DNA of 64,000 nucleotides from an uncultured Cohaesibacter sp. Lineage in GTDB: Bacteria; Pseudomonadota; Alphaproteobacteria; Rhizobiales; Cohaesibacteraceae. Each line of letters starts with the position of its first letter. The first letter of the stretch is position 1. The notes beneath the pieces are model-generated. The model had not been told where the DNA came from and made no database searches. It saw nothing but the letters and a program-made list of their open reading frames with translations. The stretch lies in the NCBI RefSeq assembly GCF_963682185.1, contig NZ_OY821667.1, positions 620,001 to 684,000 of the forward strand. Reading direction: 5' to 3'. The position numbers were made by a program, and so were the translations under genes. Shown here in pieces: positions 45,882 to 55,148 of the stretch.

Positions 45882-46961
45882 ATGACCAAAACAGTGCTGA
45901 TTACTGGTGGAGCGGGATATATCGGAAGTACAATCGCCCACATTTTGGTCACGTCCGGCTTTAAAGTCGTAATAATCGACAGTCTTGACAAAGGGAAAAT
46001 CCAAAATTCGCCCGAAAGCGCCCACTTTTACGACGGCCGGATTGCCGAAAAGGAATTATACGCGCGCATAAGACGCGAAATAGGAAAAATAGATGTCACA
46101 ATTCATTGTGCATCCTACATTTCTGTTCCCGAATCCGAAAACGATCCCATTAAATACATCACCAACAATGTCTCTGAATTTGTCGAGCTGCTGGAAAATC
46201 TTTCCGCCATCGACTGCAAGCGTCTGATTTTTAGCTCCAGCGCATCCATATATGGCAATCAACGGGGCGCCCTCAAGGAAACGAGCGCCATAGAGCCACA
46301 ATCAACCTATGCAGAAACCAAGTGGCTGTGCGAACAGATTGGCGGCTTGGCTGCAGAACAAGGGCCGCTACGCATCATCAATCTGCGCTATTTCAATCCA
46401 ATTGGAACCCACCCCGAGGGCCATTGTGGCCCTGGCGACCTGAACAGCGGCTCCCTGCTTAATGAGCTGACCAAAGCGATTCTATCCCACACCCCTTTCC
46501 ATATAACCGGCACGGATTATGACACGCGCGACGGCTCTGGAATCAGGGACTATGTGGACGTAACCGACCTCGCCATGGCTCATGCAAAGGCATGCAGCCT
46601 CTTTGATACGGTGATCGATGAAAGTGCCACTCTTGGTGGCCCACATAGCACACGAGCCATTAATCTGGGATCTGGAGAAGGAGTGACAGTCAAGGAGTTG
46701 ATTGCCGCCGCAGAAAAGGCACTGGGCAGGAAAATCAGGACAAAAAAAGCCCCGCGACGCCCCGGTGACATCGCGGGTAGCTATGCAGATGCATCTCTGG
46801 CAAAAGACCTGTTACAGTGGCAAGCTTCAACGCCGCTTGAAACAAGCATCTTGCGTCACATCGACTGGTGGCAACGACACTGGCATCAGCAGCCAGAACC
46901 TACGCCGATCAGCCTTTTGTCATCGCGTCCAGATTCTGTTTCACCGTCGCACCAGCCTTGA
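45882..46961 (+). CDS. galE: UDP-glucose 4-epimerase
   Basis: Interconverts UDP-glucose and UDP-galactose for polysaccharide or lipopolysaccharide synthesis. The 359-residue SDR protein has GGAGYIGSTIAH at 8-19, an acidic residue closing strand 2 (IIDSLDKGK, NAD preference), the SSSASIYG strand near 123, and the YAETKW active-site Tyr/Lys pair near 145. RYFNPIGTHPEGHCGPGD near 170 and GSGIRDYVDVTDLA near 210 complete the GalE pattern. The last 20 residues are unusual and overlap the convergent lsrE gene by 53 bases. Confidence 0.9.
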   Translation: MTKTVLITGGAGYIGSTIAHILVTSGFKVVIIDSLDKGKIQNSPESAHFYDGRIAEKELYARIRREIGKIDVTIHCASYISVPESENDPIKYITNNVSEFVELLENLSAIDCKRLIFSSSASIYGNQRGALKETSAIEPQSTYAETKWLCEQIGGLAAEQGPLRIINLRYFNPIGTHPEGHCGPGDLNSGSLLNELTKAILSHTPFHITGTDYDTRDGSGIRDYVDVTDLAMAHAKACSLFDTVIDESATLGGPHSTRAINLGSGEGVTVKELIAAAEKALGRKIRTKKAPRRPGDIAGSYADASLAKDLLQWQASTPLETSILRHIDWWQRHWHQQPEPTPISLLSSRPDSVSPSHQP

Positions 46962-47643
46962 AGGTTGCACTGCCTGATACGATGATATCAGCGCCCATAT
47001 CCCGCGCAATCGAGTAAGTGGAAGCATTGATGCCACCGTCAATCGCAATCAGCGGATCGACTCCCTGCTCCTTGGCCATAGCCTTCAATTCGGCGATTTT
47101 GTCGGCAATCACCTGATCAGGAGCACCACCCGGCCAGCCCGGATCAACCGCGATGAGCGTCACCATTTCCAGCAACCTCAGCACAGGCTTGAGGATGGCT
47201 ACCGGCGTGCCCGGATTAAGCGCGACAGACCGCACCACCTTTCGACCACTTTCACAGCCAGCAACCGGACCATCAAGAGCGACAAGGGCACGATGCAAAT
47301 GGGTCATCCCCTCCGCATGCACATGAACAATGTCAGCCCCGGCAGCCAGATGAGCAGGAATCTGGGCCAGAGGATCAGCCACCATCAAATGCACATCCTT
47401 GAGCATCTTGGTCTTGCTGGCCTTGACCAGCCCCGGCCCGGAAGTCATTTGCGGGCAGAAGACGCCATCCATGATGTCAAAATGCAGGAGTGAAACGCCA
47501 GCTTCTTCCAGTTCTGAAATTGCGGCACCATAGGCCATGGGGTTGGCGGCCATAAGGCCCACGCTGATATGCGGGCCATCCGTGCGGAGCCACTGGACGA
47601 GGGCTTCGCGGGAAGCGAGATCCTGTTGCGAAAGATCTGGCAT
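46909..47643 (-). CDS. lsrE: Ribulose-phosphate 3-epimerase-like protein, LsrE type
   Basis: A 244-residue TIM-barrel of the ribulose-5-phosphate epimerase family. The metal-site strands are present: LLHFDIMDGVFCPQMT near 58 (His and Asp), DVHLMVADP near 88, and the phosphate-binding DGGINASTY and IIVSGSATF near 200-230. In Salmonella the lsr operon ends with lsrE of the same family; the position here at the end of lsrFACDBG suggests the same gene. Its exact sugar-phosphate substrate in AI-2 use is not settled. RBS AGGAGAG lies upstream of ATG 47643. The distal end overlaps galE in the opposite direction. Confidence 0.85.
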   Translation of the reverse strand: MPDLSQQDLASREALVQWLRTDGPHISVGLMAANPMAYGAAISELEEAGVSLLHFDIMDGVFCPQMTSGPGLVKASKTKMLKDVHLMVADPLAQIPAHLAAGADIVHVHAEGMTHLHRALVALDGPVAGCESGRKVVRSVALNPGTPVAILKPVLRLLEMVTLIAVDPGWPGGAPDQVIADKIAELKAMAKEQGVDPLIAIDGGINASTYSIARDMGADIIVSGSATFKAGATVKQNLDAMTKG

Positions 47644-47696
47644 CTATCTCTCCTGAATAGTCTCTTGAATCGGAATGGAACAGGAACCGAACGGCG

Positions 47697-47993
47697 TTAG
47701 CGAGGCAGCCAAACGCCGGTCAGAACCTTATGCGTGCGCGGGCCGGTCATGATATCTTCCAGCTCAGCTTTCACCTTGAGATAATGCGGGGTCTGCTTGT
47801 GAGCCTTGACCGCCTCTTCATCTTCATAGGCTTCATAGATGGTGAATTTGGTCTCATCTTCAGGATCGCGCAGCACATCAAAGCGAATGCATCCCGGCTC
47901 CTTGATCGAGCCCAGATGATTGGGATGGAAGACGCGCAAAAAGTCATCAACGCGGTCTGCTTTAACTTGGATTTCAACGAGCGTTACATGCAT
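47697..47993 (-). CDS. lsrG: AI-2 processing isomerase LsrG
   Basis: A 98-residue ABM-fold protein. It isomerises phospho-AI-2 (P-DPD) to the substrate of Lsr[23 protein letters not shown] at the start, the central [22 protein letters not shown] and [21 protein letters not shown] closely match enterobacterial LsrG by memory. The frame is open 14 codons further upstream, but ATG 47993 is the natural start. It follows lsrB after a 100-base gap that holds a stable hairpin. Confidence 0.93.
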   Translation of the reverse strand: MHVTLVEIQVKADRVDDFLRVFHPNHLGSIKEPGCIRFDVLRDPEDETKFTIYEAYEDEEAVKAHKQTPHYLKVKAELEDIMTGPRTHKVLTGVWLPR

Positions 47994-48042
47994 GGATCTA
48001 TCCTCACAGGGTAAAGATGGGAAGAAAGAGGGCAAAGGGAAA

Positions 48043-48064
48043 CCAAAGGGGCGTACCCCTTTGG
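48043..48064. other. Strong hairpin between lsrB and lsrG
   Basis: A perfect 9-bp stem CCAAAGGGG / CCCCTTTGG with a four-base loop. On the minus strand only TTT then CCC follows, so it is a weak terminator at best; it more likely protects the 3' end of lsrB mRNA and lowers expression of lsrG and lsrE. Confidence 0.7.
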
Positions 48065-48093
48065 CTTATAATTTTCAAAATTTATCGGACCGA

Positions 48094-49122
48094 TTAGAAG
48101 TCGAAGTCGTCGATATTGTCTTTGGTGAAGACCTGACGTTCTGGCAGGATGATGATGCCATTGCCGTCTGCTTCATAGTCGTAACCCTGAACACTGTTCG
48201 GGCTTACTTCAACGGTGCCCATGCCAGGAACTTCCAGTTTGTCGCCGACATTCATCGGGCCATCCTGAACCAGTTTGTTAGCTGCGTAGATGGTCAGAGC
48301 ACCCTGTTTCGTTACGTCCCAAAGGCCGAACTGTTTAACAGTGTCGCGTTTGACATATGGACGCATTACGTTCGGAGTGGAGAAGCCAACGATGGTAACA
48401 TCACCAGCGCGTTTCAGGTTTTCAGCGGCCTGAGCTGCTGCTGGCAGTGCGTTTGCATCTGGGCAAAGCATAACGTCCAGATCAGGATAAGCCTGAAGGA
48501 TGCCTTCTGCGGTCTGCAGGGATTTCTGAGCGTCGTTATAGCCATACTGGGTGGTTACGATTTCCCAACCAGGATATTTCTCGGCGAGCACTTCCTTGGC
48601 ACGTTTCACCCAAGCATTCTGGTCGGTAACGGTCGGACTTGAATAGAAGAAAGCAACTTTGGCTTTTTCTTTGGAAACCTGATCGGTAGCCATTTTGACG
48701 AGCATTTCACCCAACTGATTAGGCGTGCCCTGGTTGATATAGATGCTGCGGCATTCCGGGTTTGTGTCGGAATCCCAAGTCAGCACTTTCACGCCGCGTT
48801 TCATGGCGCGTTTCAGAGCCGGGCAAAGGCCGTCGGGAGACGTTGCACCAATGGCGATGGCGTCATAGCCCTGGTTCACGAAGGTATTGATATACTGAAC
48901 CTGACCGGAAACGGATGGTTCGGTCGGGCCGTCGTAAGTAACGGTGATCCCCAGATCCTTACCAGCAGCTACAGCACCCTGACCACCAGAGTTGAAGAAG
49001 CCAACGCCAACCATTTTCGGAATGAAGGCGATTTTGGCATCAGCAGCCATGGATGGGGTCATCATGCAGGTTGCGGCAACGCCGAAAGCCAATGCTGCGG
49101 AAATTTTTCCTAGATGTTTCAT
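48094..49122 (-). CDS. lsrB: AI-2 periplasmic binding protein LsrB
   Basis: A 342-residue type I solute-binding protein with a signal peptide ([20 protein letters not shown], cut before AADAKIAF). Mature segments [63 protein letters not shown] and [25 protein letters not shown] match AI-2 binders; residues contacting the hydrated furanosyl ligand (Lys near 35, the Asp pair near 115 and 165 region) appear kept, though I cannot superimpose them. GGGAG precedes ATG 49122. It stands 83 bases below lsrD with an inverted repeat between. Confidence 0.93.
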   Translation of the reverse strand: MKHLGKISAALAFGVAATCMMTPSMAADAKIAFIPKMVGVGFFNSGGQGAVAAGKDLGITVTYDGPTEPSVSGQVQYINTFVNQGYDAIAIGATSPDGLCPALKRAMKRGVKVLTWDSDTNPECRSIYINQGTPNQLGEMLVKMATDQVSKEKAKVAFFYSSPTVTDQNAWVKRAKEVLAEKYPGWEIVTTQYGYNDAQKSLQTAEGILQAYPDLDVMLCPDANALPAAAQAAENLKRAGDVTIVGFSTPNVMRPYVKRDTVKQFGLWDVTKQGALTIYAANKLVQDGPMNVGDKLEVPGMGTVEVSPNSVQGYDYEADGNGIIILPERQVFTKDNIDDFDF

Positions 49123-49205
49123 ATTTCTACTCCCAAGTTAATCCTCGTTACGCCAGCGGAGATAAAAAAGAGCCCCGCTGACAACCTCCCTAGAAATGCA
49201 CTGGA

Positions 49206-50213
49206 TCAGGCTTTCTGCTTGCCAGTGCTGTTAAGAACACGCCACAGTTGGAAATAGGCGCGTCCGATTTCGCTCAGGCTGCGCATCGCGACAACCACCA
49301 CCAGCAAAGCCCCGGAAAGAGCACTTGCGATGTGGCTGGAAACCCCGATGATTTGCAGACCTGTTTGAAAATACCCGACCACAAGTACAGCCAGCGCCGT
49401 ACCCAGAATGGTGCCAGAGCCGCCATAGATACTCGTTCCGCCCAGAACGACAGCGGTGATGGCCGGCATCAGAGCATCCGAACCAAAGTCCGAACGGGCC
49501 GAGCCGAAATAGGATGCCAGAACCAGACCGGAAAGCGCTGCCATGATCCCGGTCAGGGCATAGGCGATGGTCAGCGTGCGGAATTGTGGAATACCGGCAT
49601 AGCGCGTTGCGCGTGGATTCTGACCAATCAGATAGATGTAGCGACCAAAGCGGGTCCGATGCAGCAGCACCATGAAGACAACCGTTGCGATAAGGAAAAT
49701 CACCAGCGGAAACGGCATTCCCATGACTTCAAGGTTGGCCAGTTCGACAAAGCTGTCGTCAAAGCCGGAGATACCTTCATAGCCGGATGCTCCACCAAGG
49801 CCGGATAGAACCAGCGACGCCCCCGAGTACAGGAAGCTCGACCCGAGCGTGATAACCAGTGGGTTGACCTGAGCAACCTGAATAGCCACTGAGTTGATGA
49901 TGCCGGTGATGGCACCTGCGCCCAGCGCACAGAAGCAGGCAACCCAGATATTCACGCCAGCAACCCAAAGCAGACCGAGCGTAATGGCTGAAAGGCCCAT
50001 CACAGCTCCGATGGAAAGATCGATGCCACCGGTGATGATGACCAGGGTCAGAGCCAGAGCCACGATCCCTACATGAATGAAGTCACTGGTTGAATAGAGC
50101 AGCGTACTGACATTGAGGAAAGCAGGATTGATCGCACCAAAGAACAGGATCTCCACGACCAGGATCAGTGCCAGAACAGCTTCCCAACGTTTGAACAAGC
50201 CTAAGGATTTCAT
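49206..50213 (-). CDS. lsrD: AI-2 ABC transporter permease LsrD
   Basis: A 335-residue sugar-type (BPD_transp_2) permease with about nine helices. The family loop GGIDLSIGAVMGLSAITLGLL is near residue 65 and YAGIPQFRTLTIAYALTGIMAALSGLVLASYFGSARSDFGSD near 205 contains the ATPase-coupling region. It overlaps lsrC by four bases (ATGA). It pairs with LsrC to make the translocation path. Confidence 0.92.
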   Translation of the reverse strand: MKSLGLFKRWEAVLALILVVEILFFGAINPAFLNVSTLLYSTSDFIHVGIVALALTLVIITGGIDLSIGAVMGLSAITLGLLWVAGVNIWVACFCALGAGAITGIINSVAIQVAQVNPLVITLGSSFLYSGASLVLSGLGGASGYEGISGFDDSFVELANLEVMGMPFPLVIFLIATVVFMVLLHRTRFGRYIYLIGQNPRATRYAGIPQFRTLTIAYALTGIMAALSGLVLASYFGSARSDFGSDALMPAITAVVLGGTSIYGGSGTILGTALAVLVVGYFQTGLQIIGVSSHIASALSGALLVVVVAMRSLSEIGRAYFQLWRVLNSTGKQKA

Positions 50214-51310
50214 GCTCTTGACTCCTTGGAATGGGCTGCAACCGCCGTCTCGTCAGTGCCGGTGACCCTGGCACCTGAAACGGGTGCATCTTTGATCGCA
50301 TGAGCGGCAGAAGCATTGATGGACGCTTCGTCTGGCTCAAGGAACTTGCGATATTTCTGGTAGCGCAGAGACTGCGCCATGGCTTCGCGGATGCGTCCAT
50401 CACCGATCAGCACGATCAGCAGGATTGCGCCGGCAATCATGTCATTCCAGTAGGCATCAAAGCGCAGCATGACCAGAACCGAGTCGATCGCCGTCATGAA
50501 GAAGGCACCAAGTGCCGCACCGATAACCGTGCCGGTGCCGCCCAACAGGCTGACGCCACCAAGAACACCAGACGCAATGGCGCGCATTTCCATGCCGTTA
50601 CCAGCAGTGTTCGGAATGAAGCCGATCTGAGCGGCGAAGATGATGCCAGCCAGTGCGGAGAGAATGCCGTTGATCGCATAAGCGGTCAGCTGCACGGTGT
50701 TGACGCGGATACCAAGCAGCCGGGCCCCTTCCCTGTTGTCACCAACAGCAAAGATTGCATGCCCGAAAGCGGTGTAGCGCAGGAATATATGCGCCGCTGC
50801 CAACAGGAACAGAACAAGCCAAGCGAACGGAGACAGGCCAAGGAACCAGGCATGAGACAATCCCTTGAAGGCTTCAGGCAGACCTTCGATCCAGCTCCCA
50901 CCCGTGGTCAAATGTACACAGCCACGGAAGAAACCCAGCGTACCCAGCGTTGCCACAATGGCAGGCACCCGAAGAATGGCCACCATGAAGCCGTTGAACA
51001 AGCCGCAAAGCAGTCCGACAAACAGGGCAATGCCTATGGCAGGAACGATACCGAGACCATCATTCATGCAAACGCCTGCGATAGCCGCAGCCAGCCCCAT
51101 GATGGACCCGACCGAAACATCAAGCCCTCTGGTGGCCATCACCATAGTCGCGCCGATTGCCAGCACGAACAAGGTGAGTGAGTTGCTGTAGATCGAAAGA
51201 AGCGTCTCGACTTTGAGATAAGACGGATCGGAAATGGCGAGAATGGCCAGAAGCATCACGATAATGATGGCAACCGAAGCCTCGCGGTTATTTTGCAGAA
51301 AACGTATCAT
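50210..51310 (-). CDS. lsrC: AI-2 ABC transporter permease LsrC
   Basis: A 366-residue permease of the same family as LsrD. It has ATRGLDVSVGSIMGLAAAIAG near 60, LGTLGFFRGCVHLTTGG near 120 and LLGIRVNTVQLTAYAINGILSALAGIIFAAQIGF near 200. A polar C-terminal extension of about 45 residues (DEASINASAAHAIKD...) goes beyond typical LsrC and may be specific to this lineage. The start codon is within TGATG shared with the lsrA stop. Confidence 0.92.
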   Translation of the reverse strand: MIRFLQNNREASVAIIIVMLLAILAISDPSYLKVETLLSIYSNSLTLFVLAIGATMVMATRGLDVSVGSIMGLAAAIAGVCMNDGLGIVPAIGIALFVGLLCGLFNGFMVAILRVPAIVATLGTLGFFRGCVHLTTGGSWIEGLPEAFKGLSHAWFLGLSPFAWLVLFLLAAAHIFLRYTAFGHAIFAVGDNREGARLLGIRVNTVQLTAYAINGILSALAGIIFAAQIGFIPNTAGNGMEMRAIASGVLGGVSLLGGTGTVIGAALGAFFMTAIDSVLVMLRFDAYWNDMIAGAILLIVLIGDGRIREAMAQSLRYQKYRKFLEPDEASINASAAHAIKDAPVSGARVTGTDETAVAAHSKESRA

Positions 51311-52827
51311 CAGGATGCTTTCGCCTCCTCTGTACTCACACCGAAGGACATCTGCGCAATGGCATCCACCGTGATTTCATCCCCTTCGAGTTCGCCCGTG
51401 GGGTAGCCATGAGCCATGGTCAGCACACGATGGCTCAATCGCTGGATCTCGTCATGGTCGGAAGAAATCATCAAGATGGCGACGCCGCTGTTGGCCAGAT
51501 CGTCAATGATGCTGTAAATATCAGCACGAACCGCCACATCCACGCCACGGGTCGGCTCATCAAGAATAAGAACGCGTGGCTTGGCAGCGAGGCATTTTGC
51601 CAGCAGGATTTTCTGTTGGTTGCCACCAGAAAGCGTGCGTACCGCCTGTGAAGACGTCGCGCAGACAATGCCGAGTTCTTTCACATATTTCTGAAAACGC
51701 TCTTCTTCCTGTTTCAGCTGTAGCCAGGAAGGCTCGCGATGCAAGACAAGCGAAGAAGCATTCCAGCTCAGGGGCGCATCGACAAACAGGCCACTGGTCT
51801 GGCGATCTTCAGGCAGATAGACAAGCCCCAGATCAAGGCTGGCCTGCGGATCGGTATGCGTTGCATCCTGCCCGCCGATCAAAACCTTGCCGCGCGCAGC
51901 CTTGCGGATGCCATAGATGGTCTCTGCCATCTCTGTACGCCCAGAGCCAACAACACCAGCCAGGCCAAGAATTTCGCCTTCATGCAGCGTGAAGCTCAGA
52001 TTGGCAAAACCTTCACCGCACAGATTGTCAACTTCGAGGACAACCTTGCCATGATGGGTCTGCTGATGACGCTCGCCAAGGACATTTTCACTGCCGCCCT
52101 CAACCTTTGTCATCGCCCGAACGATTTCAGCATCGGTATAGGATTTTGGTGGCCCGGCCATGACAACGCGACCATCGCGCAAGATACTCACAATATCCGC
52201 GATTTCGCGAATTTCATTCAGCTTGTGGCTAATGAAGAAGATCCCCACCCCTTGTGCGGCCAGAGCGCGCATACGATCGAACAGCAGCTTCACTTCACGG
52301 GGGGTCAGTGCAGATGTCGGTTCGTCAAGAATGAGAATTTGTGCATCGCGGATCAAGCCGCGCAGAATTTCGACCATTTGCTGGTCGGCAACTTCCAACT
52401 GACCTGCCGGAGACTGCAGATCCATGTTGGTGCCAATCTCTTTGGCCAGCTCGACCAGGCGCGTGTGCAGGGCAACACGATTGCCTTTCATGTTCATGAG
52501 AACATTTTCTTCGATGCTGAGATTGGGAAAAAGCAATGGCTCCTGGGGAACCATATGGATGCCCATTTGGCGCGCCAACACCGGGGTCAGTTTATTGGCA
52601 TGCTGACCATTGATGTAAAGATCACCTTGGTCAACACCATGTAGACCGGCAATGATGCGCATAAGCGTAGATTTGCCCGCCCCGTTGCCTCCCAGAAGGG
52701 CGTGAATTTGGCCGGACTCAAGAACAAGATCAACACCTTTAAGAACAGTTACATTCCCAAAAAACTTCCAGATGCTATCTGCTTTAATGAGCTGTTTGCG
52801 TTGGCCAGACGGCTTTGGATCCGTCAT
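51310..52827 (-). CDS. lsrA: AI-2 ABC transporter ATP-binding protein LsrA
   Basis: About 505 residues, two fused ABC cassettes as in sugar importers. The first has Walker A GGNGAGKSTLMRII near 45, signature with VADQQMVEILRGL and Walker B ILILDEPTSAL near 160. The second has a degenerate Walker A GVVGSGRTEMAET near 290 and signature LSGGNQQKILLAKC near 400, with Walker B VLILDEPTRGVDV near 420. ATG 52827 follows GAGGAG; an upstream TTG at 52845 is less likely. It powers LsrC-LsrD uptake of AI-2. Confidence 0.93.
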   Translation of the reverse strand: MTDPKPSGQRKQLIKADSIWKFFGNVTVLKGVDLVLESGQIHALLGGNGAGKSTLMRIIAGLHGVDQGDLYINGQHANKLTPVLARQMGIHMVPQEPLLFPNLSIEENVLMNMKGNRVALHTRLVELAKEIGTNMDLQSPAGQLEVADQQMVEILRGLIRDAQILILDEPTSALTPREVKLLFDRMRALAAQGVGIFFISHKLNEIREIADIVSILRDGRVVMAGPPKSYTDAEIVRAMTKVEGGSENVLGERHQQTHHGKVVLEVDNLCGEGFANLSFTLHEGEILGLAGVVGSGRTEMAETIYGIRKAARGKVLIGGQDATHTDPQASLDLGLVYLPEDRQTSGLFVDAPLSWNASSLVLHREPSWLQLKQEEERFQKYVKELGIVCATSSQAVRTLSGGNQQKILLAKCLAAKPRVLILDEPTRGVDVAVRADIYSIIDDLANSGVAILMISSDHDEIQRLSHRVLTMAHGYPTGELEGDEITVDAIAQMSFGVSTEEAKAS

Positions 52828-52859
52828 AACTGAAGCGCTCCTCAATCACTCTATTTTGT

Positions 52860-52911
52860 GCGGCTTCATGCCGCTTCCTCCCTCTGCGGCCCCGTCCCGG
52901 AGGTCGCAGAG
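52860..52911. other. Two tandem hairpins between lsrF and lsrA
   Basis: Hairpin one: GCGGC / GCCGC around TTCAT (52860-52874). Hairpin two: a 10-bp stem CTCTGCGGCC / GGTCGCAGAG (52882-52911) with one G-T pair. Neither is followed by a T-run on the minus strand, so they are more likely mRNA stabilisers or processing sites than terminators. Confidence 0.65.
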
Positions 52912-52935
52912 TCAAGTGCGTTTTACGCTTGCAGA

Positions 52936-53817
52936 TCAGGCAGATGCCTTTTCTGCTTTATAGAGTTCGAAGGCCTTTTCTGGCTTTTCACCATCGTGAA
53001 CGATGGCACGAATTGCCTTGATCATGCCGACGGGGCTATCGGACTGGAAGATGTTACGTCCCATGTCCACACCATGTGCGCCCTGGTCGATAGCCTTGTA
53101 AGCCATGGTCAGTGCGTCCATTTCAGGCAATTTCTTGCCGCCAGCAATCACGATCGGAACCGGGCAACCGGCAACGACTTTTTCAAAGCCTTCTTCGATG
53201 AAGTAGGATTTGACGATATGGGCGCCGAGCTCGGCACAGATACGCGTTGCAAGGGAGAAGTAACGCTGATCGCGTGCCATATCTTTACCGACGCCGGTAA
53301 CAGCCATTGTCGGAATGCCGTAGCGGTTGCCGGTATCGATCAGTTTGACCAGGTTGGCCAGAGACTGATGCTCATATTCAGCACCGACATAAACGTTGGT
53401 GGTGATAGCAGATGCATTGAGGCGAATAGCGTCTTCAATATCAACTGCAACCAATTCGTTGGACAGTTCCGTCAAAACGCTCATGCCACCCGAGCAACGC
53501 AGCACAACAGGCTTGCGGATGTCTGCCGGCATGGTCGCACGCAGGCCACCACGGGTGCACATCAGTACGTCTGTATATTCAGCAAGCGGACGGATCGTCA
53601 GATCAAGACGTTCCAGACCGGTGGCTGGCCCCTGAAAATAGCCATGGTCAAAAGCCAGCATAACCGTGTTGTTGCTCTTCTTCTGGAAAATACGAGCCAA
53701 ACGGTCCTGCATACCCCAATCAAGTGCATTGGACCCTCTTACTGGGAATGGCTTGGTTTCTACTGGAACATCAACGCCGAAGTCCTTGCCTTCTTTAATG
53801 TCATCGATATCAGCCAT
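52936..53817 (-). CDS. lsrF: AI-2 thiolase LsrF
   Basis: 3-hydroxy-5-phosphonooxypentane-2,4-dione thiolase, which splits the LsrG product using CoA. The 293-residue class I aldolase-fold protein begins [16 protein letters not shown] and contains [56 protein letters not shown] with the Schiff-base-region [11 protein letters not shown] soon after, and [11 protein letters not shown], matching E. coli LsrF throughout by memory. GGAGG precedes ATG 53817; the longer frame is unlikely. It is promoter-proximal here rather than near the end as in E. coli. Confidence 0.94.
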   Translation of the reverse strand: MADIDDIKEGKDFGVDVPVETKPFPVRGSNALDWGMQDRLARIFQKKSNNTVMLAFDHGYFQGPATGLERLDLTIRPLAEYTDVLMCTRGGLRATMPADIRKPVVLRCSGGMSVLTELSNELVAVDIEDAIRLNASAITTNVYVGAEYEHQSLANLVKLIDTGNRYGIPTMAVTGVGKDMARDQRYFSLATRICAELGAHIVKSYFIEEGFEKVVAGCPVPIVIAGGKKLPEMDALTMAYKAIDQGAHGVDMGRNIFQSDSPVGMIKAIRAIVHDGEKPEKAFELYKAEKASA

Positions 53818-53984
53818 GAATTTCCTCCGTGTTAAAGTCGACATGGTGATGCTAGGTGGCACCATCTCAATGTGTCCCAAGGCGTTCACATGAACAGAAC
53901 GCCATCAAATTCTCATGAAAGCTAAGCGCAGCAACTGGGTTCTGTCAACCCAAATTAAGCGTCAAATGTTTTATCGGTGGACAT

Positions 53985-54176
53985 TTGATCAATCATTTAC
54001 GTACCACCTTTTGCGTAGAACTTTAGTTATCTAGATGAAAAATAAACATATTTATAAGTCATTGGTACAATTCTAAAGAAAAGAAAATTTTTATGCACGA
54101 AGAAAGGGTTGATCATAATGAGGTTATGTGATCATATGAACGCACACTTCACCAAACAATCAGACATGTGATCACA
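53985..54176. promoter_or_regulatory. Divergent lsr control region with TGATCA palindromes
   Basis: Between lsrF and lsrR there are four TGATCA-centred elements: TTGATCAA (53985-53992), TTGATCAT (near 54109-54116), ATGTGATCATAT (54126-54137) and the perfect palindrome TGTGATCACA (54167-54176) next to the lsrR start. Repeated palindromes in a space between the regulator and its operon are candidate LsrR binding sites; the last one also resembles a compressed CRP half-site pair. No promoter boxes are clear. Confidence 0.55.
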
Positions 54177-55148
54177 ATGAGCGACGACAGCAAATTTGAA
54201 CATCATGATGCCGAACTACTCAGCCGCGTGGCATGGTATTATTATCATGACGGAATGACCCAGAGTGAGATCGGGAACATCCTCAATCTGTCTCGCATCA
54301 AGATTTCCAGAATGCTGGAAAAGGGTCGCAAGATGGGATTGATCCATATTCATATCAATTCCAGCTATGGCGGATGCTTCGAACTCGAAGGTCGTTTGCA
54401 GCAACTATTCGGCTTACAAGAAGCCCGAGTCATTCCTGCAGACGACGGTGAGCATTCAACAGAACGCATAGCAGAAGCCGCCAGTCAATATCTCATGGGC
54501 AAACTGAACAATGCCGACCTCCTCGCTGTGGGCTGGGGCGCGACAGTTATGGGTGCCCTGCAAAGACTGGCTCAAACCCTGTCTCACAGAGATATCTCGC
54601 TGGTCAGCCTCACCGGTGGTGTCGCCGCCTATATAGAAGGTGTCGCGACAGGCCGCACGGCCCAGAATGTCCATCTGATTCCGGCTCCCTTGATGGTTTC
54701 CAGTCAGGAACTGGCCCAAAGCCTGAGGAGCGAGCGCCATGTCGTCGATGTGATGGACATGGCCAGAACAGCCAATTATGCGCTTGTTGGTGTCGGCTCC
54801 GTCGCCAATCAGGCCACATTGATCACGTCCGGTTATGCAACCGGATCTCAGTTTGAGGCCTTCCGGCGCCAGGGCGCTGTGGGAGACCTCATTGCAATTT
54901 TCTATGACAAAGATGGCAATGTCCTCGATTTGCCTTTTCACGACAACCTTATCGGTCTGGATCTCCAGGCCTTGCGGGAAATTCCCAATGTTGTCGCGGC
55001 AGCCTGCGGGCAAACAAAAGTCGAGGCCATCAGAGCTGCTGCCCGCGGTAAGCACTTTAATGTGCTCATTACCGATGAGCCAACAGCTCTCGCCATAATT
55101 GAGGGAGAGAGTCATGACAGAGAAAGAGGGATACGTTCTGGCGATTGA
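54177..55148 (+). CDS. lsrR: AI-2 operon repressor LsrR
   Basis: SorC/DeoR-type repressor released by phospho-AI-2. About 323 residues: an N-terminal HTH with AWYYYHDGMTQSEIGNILNLSRIKISRML (near 19-48), then a sugar-binding domain with LLAVGWGATVMGALQRLA near 118, VSLTGGV near 142, and a C-terminal NVLITDEPTALAII. A GTG at 54168 is possible, but ATG 54177 is the common start type. It overlaps lsrK by 35 bases and is divergent from lsrF. Confidence 0.93.
   Translation: MSDDSKFEHHDAELLSRVAWYYYHDGMTQSEIGNILNLSRIKISRMLEKGRKMGLIHIHINSSYGGCFELEGRLQQLFGLQEARVIPADDGEHSTERIAEAASQYLMGKLNNADLLAVGWGATVMGALQRLAQTLSHRDISLVSLTGGVAAYIEGVATGRTAQNVHLIPAPLMVSSQELAQSLRSERHVVDVMDMARTANYALVGVGSVANQATLITSGYATGSQFEAFRRQGAVGDLIAIFYDKDGNVLDLPFHDNLIGLDLQALREIPNVVAAACGQTKVEAIRAAARGKHFNVLITDEPTALAIIEGESHDRERGIRSGD

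Noticed and set aside
50300..52644. Two long plus-strand frames (50300-51181 and 51739-52644) opposite lsrC and lsrA
   Set aside because: Both are antisense shadows of conserved transporter genes without ribosome sites.
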